NCBI GenBank assembly: GCA_002422985.1
Contig: DITZ01000054.1
Location: forward strand, 1-22,699
Source of the DNA: Sphingomonadales bacterium UBA6171
Lineage (GTDB): Bacteria > Pseudomonadota > Alphaproteobacteria > Sphingomonadales > Sphingomonadaceae
Direction of reading: 5' to 3'
Length of the DNA: 22,699 nt
Shown here: positions 13,530 through 21,917 of the stretch, piece by piece
How the letters are laid out: the number at the start of each line of letters is the position of its first letter
Numbering within the stretch: the stretch's first letter is position 1
The notes under the pieces: model-generated
Told to the model about the DNA's origin: nothing
What the model saw: the letters and a program-made list of their open reading frames with translations, nothing else
Databases searched by the model: none
Program-made: the position numbers and the translations under genes

Positions 13530-16322
13530 ATGCATCAGACTCTCCTCGCCCTTTTGCTGCTGCTGCCCTTTCTGGCGTTGCCGGCCATTCGCGTCGCCAC
13601 CAGCTTCGGCCGGCTGGCGGTGGCGCTGACGGCGGGCGCGGTGATGGCGGCCGGCCTTGGGATGCTGGCGCTGCTGTGGCCCGCCGCGATGCAGGGTGAA
13701 ACGCTGATCCTGTCGCGGGAATGGCTGCCGCAATGGGGGCTGAATCTGGCGATCCGGCTGGATGGGCTGAGCCTGCTGTTCGCACTGCTGATCTACGGCA
13801 TCGGCCTGCTGATCGTGCTCTACGCCTGGTATTATATGCCGGATGATGATCGGCTGGATCGCTTTTTCACCATGCTGCTGGCCTTTGCCGGTGGGATGCT
13901 GGGGGTGGTGCTGGCGGAAAATATCCTGCTGATGCTGCTGTTCTGGGAAGTGACGAGCCTTACCTCTTTCCTGCTGATTGCCTATAAATCCCAATATCAT
14001 GACAGCCGCATCGCCGCGCGCATGGCGCTGGCGGTAACCGGTGGCGGCGGGCTGGCGCTGCTCGCGGGGCTGCTGCTGCTGGGCGGGATGGTCAAATCCT
14101 TCGACCTCAGCGTGATATTGGCGAGCGGCGACATCATCCGCCAGGATCAGCACTATCTGCCCGCGCTGCTGCTGATCCTTGTTGGCGCCTTTACCAAATC
14201 CGCGCAATTTCCCTTCCATTTCTGGCTGCCCAACGCGATGGCGGCCCCCACGCCCGTGTCGGCCTATCTGCATTCGGCCACGATGGTGAAGGCCGGGGTG
14301 TTCCTGCTGGCGCGGCTGCACCCGGCGCTGGCGGGCACGCAGGAATGGTTCGTCATCATAAGCACGACGGGCGCGATTACCTTTGTGATGGCGGGCTATG
14401 TCGCGCTGCTAAAGCATGATTTCAAAGGCTTGCTGGCCTATTCCACCATCAGCCACCTCGGCCTGATAACGCTGCTGTTCGGGCTGGACACCGCCACATC
14501 GGCCATGGCGGCGCTGTTCCACATCATCAACCATGCCGTGTTCAAAGCCTCTTTGTTCATGGCGGCCGGAATCATCGACAAGGAAACCGGCACGCGGGAC
14601 ATGCGGCGCATCAACGGGCTGGCGGCCTATATGCCGATCACCGCCGCGCTGGGGATCGTGGCCGCCGGGGCGATGGCGGGCGTGCCGTTCCTGAACGGCT
14701 TTCTGTCCAAAGAAATGTTCTTCGCCGAAACCATCGCCCACCCCGGGATGGCGGGCTACAGCCGCTTCCTATTGCCCGCACTGGCGGTGCTGGGCGGCAT
14801 CTTCTCGGTCGCCTATTCGGCGCGTTTCGTGCATGATGTGTTCTTCAACGGCCAGCCGGTGGACCTGCCACGCCAGCCAAAGGAACCGCCGCGTTTCATG
14901 CGGCTGCCGATCGAGATATTGGTGCTGCTGGTGCTGGCGGTGGGCGTGCTGCCGCAGTTCATGGTGGGCAATCTGCTGCACGCGGCGTCTGCCGCCATGT
15001 TGCAGGCGGAGCCGCCGGCCATCAGGCTGGCGGTGTGGCATGGCTTCAACCTGCCGCTGGTGATGAGCTTCATCGCGCTGGCGGGCGGCATACTCTATTA
15101 CCGGCAGCGCCAGCATCTGTTCGCGCTGGTGGAACGTTTTGCGCCGGATTTCTCCAGCCCGGTGGCGTTTGAACGCTGCTATGCGGTGCTGGCGGGCGGT
15201 TCGCGCCGCTTGCTGAGACTGTATGGCGAGCCGACGGTGCGGCGGCTGGCCCTGCCCTTCATCGGCATGGCGCTGCTGCTGGGGCTGTGGGGCTGGTTTG
15301 GTGGCGTGCGGGCACCGCTGGCTGGTCCCTTGCCGACGCAGCCGCCGGATCTGCCGGCCGCGCTGGCGTTTCTGGCGCTGGCGCTCGGCTGCATCGGGGC
15401 AACGCTGCGGCATCGGGATCGGCTGACGGCGCTGATCTTCCTGTCGGTGGTGGGCACGGTCGTCGCGCTGATTTTCGTGCGCTTTGGCGCGCCCGATCTG
15501 GCGCTCACCCAGTTGAGCGTGGAACTGGCGACGATCATGCTGCTGCTGCTGGCGCTGCGCTATCTGCCGCACCAGACGGAGGCTGACCGGCCCGGCAGCC
15601 GGCCTGGGCGCGATTGGCTGATCGCCGGGCTTTCGGGCCTGGGCATGGCGAGCCTCGCTTATGCCATCCTCACCCGGCCGTATGAAACCATCTCCGGCTT
15701 TCACATCGCGCAGGCCAAGCCGGCGGGGGGCGGCACCAATGTGGTGAATGTCATCCTGGTCGATTTCCGCGGTTTCGACACGCTGGGCGAAATTGCCGTG
15801 CTGGCGATGGCCGGGCTGGGGGTTGCAGCACTGCTGGCCGGGTTGCGGCTGACGCCGCGCGTGGAAAGCGCGCGCAATGCGGCAGACCGGCATCCCGTCA
15901 TGCTGAAAATGCTGGCACAATTGCTTCTGCCGCTGACGCTTGCGGTGGCGGCCTTCATCTTTTTGCGCGGACATAATCTGCCCGGCGGCGGTTTCATCGC
16001 CGGGCTGCTGGCCGCCGTTGCAGTGGCGCTGCAATATCTGGCGCATGGCCTCGATGATGCCGATGCGCGGCTGCGGATCGATTATGTGCGACTGCTGGGC
16101 GTGGGGCTGGCGATTGCGGTGCTGACGGGGGCGGCACCCTTGCTGCCGGGCCTGCCCTTCCTCACCAGCGGCTTCACCTATATCAGCCTGCCGGGGCTGG
16201 AGAAAATCGAGCTGGCCTCGGCGGCGCTGTTCGATCTCGGCATTTTCCTGCTGGTGTTCGCGGTCATCACCCTCATCCTCACCCATCTTGGCCGGCTGAG
16301 CCGGCGCGAGCAGCCAGCCTGA
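13530..16322 (+). CDS. mnhA: Mrp-type Na+(K+)/H+ antiporter subunit A with fused B domain
   Basis: This is the large membrane subunit of the multisubunit Mrp/Mnh/Pha cation-proton antiporter, 930 residues with many transmembrane helices. The N-terminal part is NuoL-like. Conserved charged residues in the membrane are E140 (LLFWE), K223 (FTKSAQFPFHFWLPNAM at 221-237) and K254 (MVKAGVFLL). The C-terminal third holds the MrpA-specific segment with GFDTLGEIAVLAM (about 748-760). It ends with an MrpB domain starting near FLRGHNLPGGGFIAGLLAA (about 811-829). No separate mnhB gene exists, so this is a group-2 Mrp operon of the Sinorhizobium PhaAB type. ATG 13530 precedes the first helix; the upstream ribosome-binding site is weak. 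The stop overlaps mnhC by one base. Confidence 0.95.
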   Translation: MHQTLLALLLLLPFLALPAIRVATSFGRLAVALTAGAVMAAGLGMLALLWPAAMQGETLILSREWLPQWGLNLAIRLDGLSLLFALLIYGIGLLIVLYAWYYMPDDDRLDRFFTMLLAFAGGMLGVVLAENILLMLLFWEVTSLTSFLLIAYKSQYHDSRIAARMALAVTGGGGLALLAGLLLLGGMVKSFDLSVILASGDIIRQDQHYLPALLLILVGAFTKSAQFPFHFWLPNAMAAPTPVSAYLHSATMVKAGVFLLARLHPALAGTQEWFVIISTTGAITFVMAGYVALLKHDFKGLLAYSTISHLGLITLLFGLDTATSAMAALFHIINHAVFKASLFMAAGIIDKETGTRDMRRINGLAAYMPITAALGIVAAGAMAGVPFLNGFLSKEMFFAETIAHPGMAGYSRFLLPALAVLGGIFSVAYSARFVHDVFFNGQPVDLPRQPKEPPRFMRLPIEILVLLVLAVGVLPQFMVGNLLHAASAAMLQAEPPAIRLAVWHGFNLPLVMSFIALAGGILYYRQRQHLFALVERFAPDFSSPVAFERCYAVLAGGSRRLLRLYGEPTVRRLALPFIGMALLLGLWGWFGGVRAPLAGPLPTQPPDLPAALAFLALALGCIGATLRHRDRLTALIFLSVVGTVVALIFVRFGAPDLALTQLSVELATIMLLLLALRYLPHQTEADRPGSRPGRDWLIAGLSGLGMASLAYAILTRPYETISGFHIAQAKPAGGGTNVVNVILVDFRGFDTLGEIAVLAMAGLGVAALLAGLRLTPRVESARNAADRHPVMLKMLAQLLLPLTLAVAAFIFLRGHNLPGGGFIAGLLAAVAVALQYLAHGLDDADARLRIDYVRLLGVGLAIAVLTGAAPLLPGLPFLTSGFTYISLPGLEKIELASAALFDLGIFLLVFAVITLILTHLGRLSRREQPA

Positions 16323-16654
16323 TGGAACTGTTCCTCGCTTTGGCCATCGGCCTGCTGACAACATGCGGCGTGTGGCTGCTGCTGCGGCCGCGCAGCATGT
16401 CGATCATCATCGGGCTGACGCTGCTGACCTATGCCGTCAATCTGCTGATCTTTGCCGGCGCACGGCTGAAGCCGGGGGTGGCCCCGATCACATTAAAGGG
16501 CGCAACCACCCTGGTCGATCCGCTGCCACAGGCGCTCATCCTGACCGCCATTGTCATCAGCTTTGGCATGACCGCCTATCTGGTGGCGCTGGCGCTGAAG
16601 GGGCTGGGGGTCTCCGGGCATGACCGGGCCGACATCGACGAGGATGGCGTATGA
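16322..16654 (+). CDS. mnhC: Mrp antiporter subunit C (NuoK-like)
   Basis: This is a small membrane subunit of the Mrp antiporter, homologous to the NuoK subunit of complex I. Its 110 residues form about three transmembrane helices. The conserved core is seen in LLTYAVNLLIFAGARL and VDPLPQALILTAIVISFGM, with an acidic C-terminal tail (DRADIDEDGV). Its ATG overlaps the mnhA stop (TGATG) and its stop overlaps the mnhD start by four bases (ATGA). Confidence 0.95.
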   Translation: MELFLALAIGLLTTCGVWLLLRPRSMSIIIGLTLLTYAVNLLIFAGARLKPGVAPITLKGATTLVDPLPQALILTAIVISFGMTAYLVALALKGLGVSGHDRADIDEDGV

Positions 16655-18180
16655 GCCATTGGCCGATCCTGCCCTTTCTGCTGCCGTTCACGGCGGCCGT
16701 GCTGCTGCTGTTGCTGCATCGCGCGCCGCTGGCGGTGCAGCGAGGCGTTTCGCTGGCGGCGGCCCTGCTGGGCGCGGGCGCGTCGGTGGCGCTGCTCTGT
16801 CAGGCAGCGGGTGGCGGGGTGCAGGTCTATGCGCTGGGCAACTGGCCGGCGCCCTATGGCATAATGCTGGTGGGGGACAGGCTGGCCGCCCTGATGCTCG
16901 TCACCCTCTATGCGCTGGCCCTGCCCGCTTTGCTCTCCGCCTGCGCCGGGCTGGACGCGTGCGGGCCGTGGTTCCACCCGCTGTTCCAACTGCAACTGGC
17001 CGGGCTGGCGGCGGCTTTCCTGACCGGAGACATGTTCAACCTGTTTGTCGCGTTCGAGATTCTGCTGCTCGCCTCCTATGCGCTGCTGGCGCATGGCGGC
17101 GGGAAGGCGGCCATAGGCGCCGGCTTGCGCTATGTGATCCTGAACCTTGCCGGATCGGCCATGTTCCTGATTGCGCTCGCCATTCTCTATGCAACGCTGG
17201 GCACGCTCAACATGGCGGATATGGCCGTGCGGCTGAGGGAGATTGCGCCGGCCGATGTGCCACTGGTGCGGGTGGGGCTGCTGTTGCTGGTGCTGGTGTT
17301 TGTGCTGAAGGCGGCGCTGTTCCCGCTGGCTGCCTGGCTGCCGGCCACCTATCCGGCCGCCGCACCCGCCATTGCCTGCCTGTTCGCCATCCTCACCAAG
17401 GTCGGCATCGTCGCCCTGCTGCGGCTGGACATGACAGCGCTGGCCGCGATGCCGCAGGGGCGGGCGTTGCTGCAACCATGGTTGCCGCTGCTGGCGCTGG
17501 CGACGATCGCCTATGGCAGTGTTTCCGCGCTGGCCGCCGCCAATCTGGCGCGGCTGGGGGCAGGCCTGCTGCTCATCTCGTCCGGCACGCTGCTGTTTGC
17601 CATCGCCAATGGCAATGTAGGCATGATTAGCGCCCTGCTCTTCTATCTGCCGCAATCGACGCTGGTAACCGGCGGCTTCTTCCTGCTGGCCGGGGCCATC
17701 GCCATCCGGCGCGGTGACGCGGCGGACCGGTTGATCCGCGGGCCGGTGCTGCGGCAGCGCACGGCCATCGGGCTGGCCTTCCTCACGCTGGCGGTTGCGG
17801 TGAGCGGCCTGCCGCCGCTGTCCGGTTTTCTGGGCAAACTCATGCTGTTGCAGGCGGTGGATGGCGGGCAGGCGATGCTCTGGTGGCCGGCGTTGCTGGG
17901 TTCCGGCCTCATCATTGCACTGGTGATGGCGCGCGCCGGCAGCATCCTGTTCTGGGAACCAGAGGGCCATGCGGATTCCAAGGCTGAGCACGAGCCTGTT
18001 GGCCGGCAGCGCGCGCTGGCACTGGCGCTGCTGGTGCTGGTCAGCCCGGCCTATGCGATATGCGCCGCGCCGATCGCCGCCTATGCGGATGCGACAGCGC
18101 AACAGCTGATCGCGGGCACGCCCTATGCGTCTGCCAGCCTTGGCACCGCGCCGGCCCGGCGGGACAGCAGGCCCGGCTGA
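16651..18180 (+). CDS. mnhD: Mrp antiporter subunit D (NuoM/NuoN-like)
   Basis: This is the second large proton-channel-like subunit of the Mrp antiporter, 509 residues, homologous to NuoM/NuoN. The conserved membrane charges are visible: E136 in MFNLFVAFEILLLASY, K220 in LKAALFPLAAWLPATYP and K250 in ILTKVGIVALLRL. These are thought to be part of the proton path. The C-terminal region has GLPPLSGFLGKLMLLQA, a typical family motif. The start overlaps mnhC by four bases and the stop overlaps mnhE by one base. The first reading of the N-terminus, SHWPILPFLLPF, gives a normal family start. Confidence 0.95.
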   Translation: MSHWPILPFLLPFTAAVLLLLLHRAPLAVQRGVSLAAALLGAGASVALLCQAAGGGVQVYALGNWPAPYGIMLVGDRLAALMLVTLYALALPALLSACAGLDACGPWFHPLFQLQLAGLAAAFLTGDMFNLFVAFEILLLASYALLAHGGGKAAIGAGLRYVILNLAGSAMFLIALAILYATLGTLNMADMAVRLREIAPADVPLVRVGLLLLVLVFVLKAALFPLAAWLPATYPAAAPAIACLFAILTKVGIVALLRLDMTALAAMPQGRALLQPWLPLLALATIAYGSVSALAAANLARLGAGLLLISSGTLLFAIANGNVGMISALLFYLPQSTLVTGGFFLLAGAIAIRRGDAADRLIRGPVLRQRTAIGLAFLTLAVAVSGLPPLSGFLGKLMLLQAVDGGQAMLWWPALLGSGLIIALVMARAGSILFWEPEGHADSKAEHEPVGRQRALALALLVLVSPAYAICAAPIAAYADATAQQLIAGTPYASASLGTAPARRDSRPG

Positions 18181-18671
18181 TGCTGCGCCGCCTTCTCCCC
18201 CATCCCTTGCTCAGCATCGGCATCCTGCTGCTGTGGCTGGTGCTTGCCCGGGCCTACACGCTGAACAGCCTGTTGTTCGGCCTGCTGCTGGGCGTTGCGC
18301 TGCCACTATTGACCGCGGCTTTTCTCACCGACTTGCCAAGGGTTCACAAGCCATTGAAAGCCCTGCTGTTCTTCCTTATCGTCTGCCGCGACATCATCGT
18401 CGCCAATTGGGAGGTGGCGCTGCTGGTGCTCGGCCCTCTGCACCGTATCGAGCCGCGCTTCGTCACCGTGCCGCTCAGCACGAGCGATCCTTTTATCGCC
18501 ACGCTGGTCGGCAGCGTCGTATCACTCACGCCGGGCACGGTGACGGTTGATATTGATATGGAACAGCGGCTTATGCTGGTACATGGCCTGCGCATCACCG
18601 ATGCGGCCGGCACGATTGCCGGTATCAAGGCGCGCTATGAGGCCCCGCTGATGGAGATTTTCGGATGCTGA
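18180..18671 (+). CDS. mnhE: Mrp antiporter subunit E
   Basis: This is a small Mrp antiporter subunit of 163 residues. Two or three N-terminal hydrophobic segments (about 10-50 and 57-85) precede a soluble C-terminal domain. The family signature VVSLTPGTVTVDIDMEQR is present at about 117-134. The start overlaps the mnhD stop by one base. The end overlaps mnhF by seven bases (18665-18671), the deepest overlap in this operon. Confidence 0.93.
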   Translation: MLRRLLPHPLLSIGILLLWLVLARAYTLNSLLFGLLLGVALPLLTAAFLTDLPRVHKPLKALLFFLIVCRDIIVANWEVALLVLGPLHRIEPRFVTVPLSTSDPFIATLVGSVVSLTPGTVTVDIDMEQRLMLVHGLRITDAAGTIAGIKARYEAPLMEIFGC

Positions 18672-18946
18672 GCCCCATCATCGCCACGGCCGTCACCATC
18701 ACCTATGCCCTCCTCGGCCTTGCCATCCTGCTCACTTTGTGGCGGCTGTGGAAAGGCCCGGCCACCGTGGATCGCGTGCTGGCGCTGGACACGCTGGGCA
18801 TCAACATCATCGCCGTCATCCTGCTGATCGGGCTGGCGCTGGGCACCCGCCTCTATCTGGAAGCCGCGCTCATCCTCGCCATGGCGGGTTTTATTGGCAC
18901 GGTCGCGCTCGGCAAATATCTGCTGGGCGGCGATATCATCGAATAG
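18665..18946 (+). CDS. mnhF: Mrp antiporter subunit F
   Basis: This is a 93-residue, three-helix subunit of the Mrp antiporter. The conserved motif GPATVDRVLALDTLGINII (about 36-54) is the hallmark of the family. The second and third helices follow (VILLIGLAL and ALILAMAGFIGTVALGKYL). It starts inside the end of mnhE in another frame and is followed 12 bases later by mnhG. Confidence 0.94.
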   Translation: MLSPIIATAVTITYALLGLAILLTLWRLWKGPATVDRVLALDTLGINIIAVILLIGLALGTRLYLEAALILAMAGFIGTVALGKYLLGGDIIE

Positions 18947-18958
18947 GATGGCAGCAGC

Positions 18959-19264
18959 ATGACACAAGTCATTGAAATAACAGTCGCTGTCCTGCTGGTT
19001 CTGGGCGGTGCCTTCATCGCCATCGGCGCCATCGCGCTGGTGCGGATGCCGGATTTCTACACCCGTCTGCACGGCCCGACCAAGGCGACGACATTGGGGA
19101 TGGGCGCCATCATCATGGCGCTGATCCTGCATTCGGTGGCGATAGACGGCCGGCTGGAACCGGGCGAGGCGGCCATCTCGCTCTTCCTGTTCATCACCGC
19201 ACCGGTCGTCGCCCATGTGCTGGCCAAGGCCGCCATCCGCACCATCGGCCGACCGAAGATTTAG
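18959..19264 (+). CDS. mnhG: Mrp antiporter subunit G
   Basis: This is the last Mrp subunit, 101 residues, three transmembrane helices. The loop motif VRMPDFYTRLHGPTKATTLG (about 28-47) is diagnostic for MnhG/PhaG. The first helix (ITVAVLLVLGGAFIAIGAIAL) and a later one (AAISLFLFITAPVVAHVLA) frame it. Unlike the others, it does not overlap its upstream neighbour. Its stop codon TAG (19262-19264) overlaps the convergent metG stop on the other strand, so the Mrp transcript must end inside metG antisense sequence. Confidence 0.94.
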   Translation: MTQVIEITVAVLLVLGGAFIAIGAIALVRMPDFYTRLHGPTKATTLGMGAIIMALILHSVAIDGRLEPGEAAISLFLFITAPVVAHVLAKAAIRTIGRPKI

Positions 19265-20790
19265 TCCTCAACCGGCTCCACCCAGCGCGGGAACAGGCCC
19301 TGTGGCGCGGGCAGCGGCGTGCCCGGCACCAGCGCCTTGTCCCAGGCGGCGAACATCCGGTCGCCCTGCGCCACCGCCAGCTGATCGAGCAGCCTGGCCG
19401 CACTTGCCGGCATGGCGGGCTGCACCAGCAGGGCAATGCGGCGCACAGCCTCCACCGCATGATAGAGCACCACATCGGCGCGTGCGGGGTCGGACTTCCG
19501 CAACGTCCATGGCGCCATCGCGTTCAGATAAGCGTTCACCGCCGACACACCGGCCCAGATGGCGTCCAGCGCCAGATCCGGCCGCACTTCGGCATGGGCC
19601 CTGCGCGCCATCGCCAGCAGCGGCTGGATTTCCGCCAGCAGCGCGCGATCCTCCGCGCTGGCCGGGCCGTTCGCGGGCACGCTCGCGTCGCAATTCTTCG
19701 CGATCATGCTGAGCGATCGCTGCGCCAGATTGCCGATGTCATTCGCCAGATCGGCGTTGATGCGCCGGCCGACCATCTCGTGGCTCCATTCCCCGTCCTG
19801 CCCGAACTGGATGGCGCGCAGCAGATAATAGCGCAGCGGATCAACGCCGAACATATCCGCCAGCCCCATCGGATCGACGATATTGCCCAGCGATTTGGAC
19901 ATTTTCTCGCCCCGGTTCAGCACAAAACCATGGCCGAAAATACGCTTCGGCAGGGGCAGCCCGGCCGACAACAGGAAAGCGGGCCAATAGATGGCGTGAA
20001 ACCGCACCACATCCTTGCCGATGACATGCAGATCGGCCGGCCAGTGCGCCTCCCACCCCGCCGCCGGATAGGCGGACGGCGTCAGATAATTGGCGAGCGC
20101 GTCAATCCACACATACATCACATGGCCGGGCGAATCCGGCACCGGCACGCCCCAGTCAAAGCTGGTGCGGCTGATGGACAGATCCTTCAGCCCGCGCTCA
20201 ACAAAGGCGCGCATCTCGTTCAAACGACTGGCAGGCTGCACGAAATCCGGCTGTTCGGCGAACAGTTTCAGCAAGGGTTCCTGAAAGCGGGACAGCCGGA
20301 AGAACCAGCTTTCTTCCACCGTCCATTCCACTTCGGTGCCGGTCGGCGCCAGCCTGGTGCCATCATCGGCAACCACCAGCTCATCCTCGTCAAAATAGGC
20401 TTCGTCGCGGACCGAATACCAGCCCTCATACCGGTCCAGATAGATATCGCCCGCCGCCGCCATCTGCCGCCACAGCGCCTGCACCACGCCCTTGTGATCG
20501 GCGTCGGTCGTGCGGATGAAGCGATCATGGCTGATATGAAGATGCTCTGCCATCGCTTTGAAATAGCTGACCATATCGTCAACATAGGCGAGCGGCTCCA
20601 CGCCGGCCTTGCGCGCAGCCTGAGCGATTTTCAAGCCATGTTCGTCCGTTCCGGTGAGGAAATAGGTGTCGCGGCCATCCAGCCGGGCAAAGCGCGCCAG
20701 CCAGTCGGTGGCGATCACCTCATAGGCATGGCCGATATGCGGCCGGCCATTGGGATAGGAAATCGCCGTGGTAACAAAATAGCGGCTCAT
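19261..20790 (-). CDS. metG: Methionyl-tRNA synthetase
   Basis: This is a class I aminoacyl-tRNA synthetase that charges initiator and elongator tRNA-Met. The 509 residues include the HIGH signature as PHIGHAYE (17-24) and KMSKS at 296-300. DTYFLTGTDEHG (41-52) and the HVIGKD segment (255-260) are also typical. The insertion after residue 120 has no zinc-binding cysteine pairs, so this is the compact, zinc-free type. It also lacks the C-terminal tRNA-binding (EMAP-like) dimerisation domain of the longer E. coli enzyme. The start ATG overlaps the holB stop by four bases (20787-20790). The stop shares four bases with convergent mnhG. Confidence 0.96.
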   Translation of the reverse strand: MSRYFVTTAISYPNGRPHIGHAYEVIATDWLARFARLDGRDTYFLTGTDEHGLKIAQAARKAGVEPLAYVDDMVSYFKAMAEHLHISHDRFIRTTDADHKGVVQALWRQMAAAGDIYLDRYEGWYSVRDEAYFDEDELVVADDGTRLAPTGTEVEWTVEESWFFRLSRFQEPLLKLFAEQPDFVQPASRLNEMRAFVERGLKDLSISRTSFDWGVPVPDSPGHVMYVWIDALANYLTPSAYPAAGWEAHWPADLHVIGKDVVRFHAIYWPAFLLSAGLPLPKRIFGHGFVLNRGEKMSKSLGNIVDPMGLADMFGVDPLRYYLLRAIQFGQDGEWSHEMVGRRINADLANDIGNLAQRSLSMIAKNCDASVPANGPASAEDRALLAEIQPLLAMARRAHAEVRPDLALDAIWAGVSAVNAYLNAMAPWTLRKSDPARADVVLYHAVEAVRRIALLVQPAMPASAARLLDQLAVAQGDRMFAAWDKALVPGTPLPAPQGLFPRWVEPVED

Positions 20791-21692
20791 CGGGCCTTGC
20801 TCGCATCATGGAGGGTGCCGGCCTCAGCCAGCAGGGAAGCCAGCGCAAATGCCACCTGCACCCGGTCATAGGCAAGCCGGATTGCGCCGCTGGCCAATCC
20901 CTGTGCCCGGTCGTGCAGATCCACCAGCCGCACATCGGGCTGACTTCGCGCCATGTCGGCGATTTTCGCGGGCAGCAGTTTCAGGAAAATCTGGAAGCGC
21001 GGCACCGATGCCGGGGCCTGGAACAGTCTCGCCAGCTTCATCGGGTCCGCGCCCCGCATCACCTGATTCATCGTCGCGCCAAGCCCGGTGACATCATGCT
21101 CCCGCATGGCCAGTGCCACGCCCGGTGCACCATTCGCCAGCGCCACCAGCGGGCCAATTTCAGCTTCCGGCACACCGGCCTGTGCCAGCACGGCATAGCT
21201 GTCTTCATCGGAAAGCCGCTGGAATCGCAGCATTCTGCAACGGGAACGAATGGTGGGCAACAGCCGCGCCGGGCTATGGCTAACCAGCAGGAACAATGTC
21301 TGCTTCGCCGGCTCCTCCAGCTCTTTCAGCATGGCATTGGCCGATGCCATGTTCATCGCGTCCACCGAATCCACCAAAATCACCCGCCAGTCGCCCAGCG
21401 CCGGATGTTCGTGCAGCATGGCGCGGATCTCCCGCACCTGTTCGACCGGGATGATTTTCTGCGCCGCTCCCTTCCCTTCTTCGGGCGGCCGCAGCACGCG
21501 ATAGTCGGGGTGCGTGCCGGCGGCCATCAGCGCGGCGGGATCGCCGCCACCCAGCATATTCTGCGCGACATGCTCGGCAAAGCTGCGCTTGCCCACACCT
21601 TCCGGCCCGGCCAGCAGCCAGGCATGGTGCAGGCGCCCGCTGGCTTGCGCTGTGGCGAATTGCGCCCGCGCGGAATCATGGCCGATCAGCAT
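20787..21692 (-). CDS. holB: DNA polymerase III subunit delta prime
   Basis: This is the clamp-loader subunit that helps place the sliding clamp on DNA. The AAA+ fold shows Walker A GPEGVGKR (29-36), Walker B region VILVDSVDAM (104-113) and the SRC motif S150-R151-C152 that acts as an arginine finger. The usual zinc-binding cysteines are not seen. The frame is open to an ATG at 21773, but the first 27 residues look non-homologous. ATG 21692 begins MLIGHDSARAQ, matches the family N-terminus, and is preceded by AGCAGGG. An ATG at 21707 is a second option. The length is then 301 residues. The gene overlaps metG by four bases. Confidence 0.9.
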   Translation of the reverse strand: MLIGHDSARAQFATAQASGRLHHAWLLAGPEGVGKRSFAEHVAQNMLGGGDPAALMAAGTHPDYRVLRPPEEGKGAAQKIIPVEQVREIRAMLHEHPALGDWRVILVDSVDAMNMASANAMLKELEEPAKQTLFLLVSHSPARLLPTIRSRCRMLRFQRLSDEDSYAVLAQAGVPEAEIGPLVALANGAPGVALAMREHDVTGLGATMNQVMRGADPMKLARLFQAPASVPRFQIFLKLLPAKIADMARSQPDVRLVDLHDRAQGLASGAIRLAYDRVQVAFALASLLAEAGTLHDASKAR

Positions 21693-21747
21693 GATCCCTG
21701 CTCGCATCGCTCCGGCGCTGGCGCAAGCCCGATAGCGGCGGCGGCCA

Positions 21748-21776
21748 TTGACGGAATCCGCACCAGTCGCCACTAT
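21748..21776 (+). promoter_or_regulatory. Probable sigma-70-type promoter of thiC
   Basis: TTGACG (21748-21753) and CACTAT (21771-21776) are separated by 17 bases. The -35 element is close to consensus; the -10 is weaker. Transcription would begin near 21783, exactly at the 5' edge of the TPP aptamer, and this position supports the call. Confidence 0.5.
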
Positions 21777-21782
21777 GCCTCA

Positions 21783-21872
21783 TCCCCGGGGGGCCGTTCA
21801 TGCACGGCTGAGAGGTGGGCAGCAGCCCGCGACCCGTCGAACCTGAACCGGTTAGCACCGGCGGAGGGAGGG
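21783..21872 (+). ncRNA. TPP riboswitch (THI element) upstream of thiC
   Basis: The aptamer matches the thi-box consensus. GGGGGGCC (21788-21795) is followed by a perfect stem GCCGT/ACGGC (21793-21797 with 21804-21808), then the CTGAGA box (21808-21813). The second half reads CGAACCTGAACCGG, then TTAGCA, CCGGCGGAGGGAGG. The CCTGA sequence, the CCGG/CCGG stem and the GCGGAGGGA end are all diagnostic. It binds thiamine pyrophosphate and lowers expression of the following thiC gene. After it, GTTGGC (21872-21877) can pair with GCCGAT (21885-21890), followed by a short T-run. Confidence 0.95.
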
Positions 21873-21907
21873 TTGGCAGCATCGGCCGATTTTCCTGTCC
21901 GCATTAT

Positions 21908-21913
21908 GGAGGA
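21908..21913 (+). promoter_or_regulatory. Strong Shine-Dalgarno of thiC
   Basis: GGAGGA sits four bases before the ATG at 21918 and is the best ribosome-binding site in the window. It also falls inside an alternative in-frame start at 21906 (MEEYMADIP). The site favours 21918 as the true start. It lies about 35 bases after the riboswitch and would be a natural target for hiding in the TPP-bound state. Confidence 0.6.
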
Positions 21914-21917
21914 ATAT

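Noticed and set aside
14769..16364. 531-residue minus-strand frame across mnhA
   Set aside because: It is low-complexity Q/R/H-rich, as expected antisense to a leucine-rich membrane protein.
19459..20871. 470-residue plus-strand frame across metG
   Set aside because: It is antisense to MetRS, whose HIGH and KMSKS motifs are intact, and has no recognisable features.
21693..21773. Longer holB start at 21773
   Set aside because: The extra residues show no clamp-loader similarity, and the extension would run into the thiC -35 to -10 promoter region.
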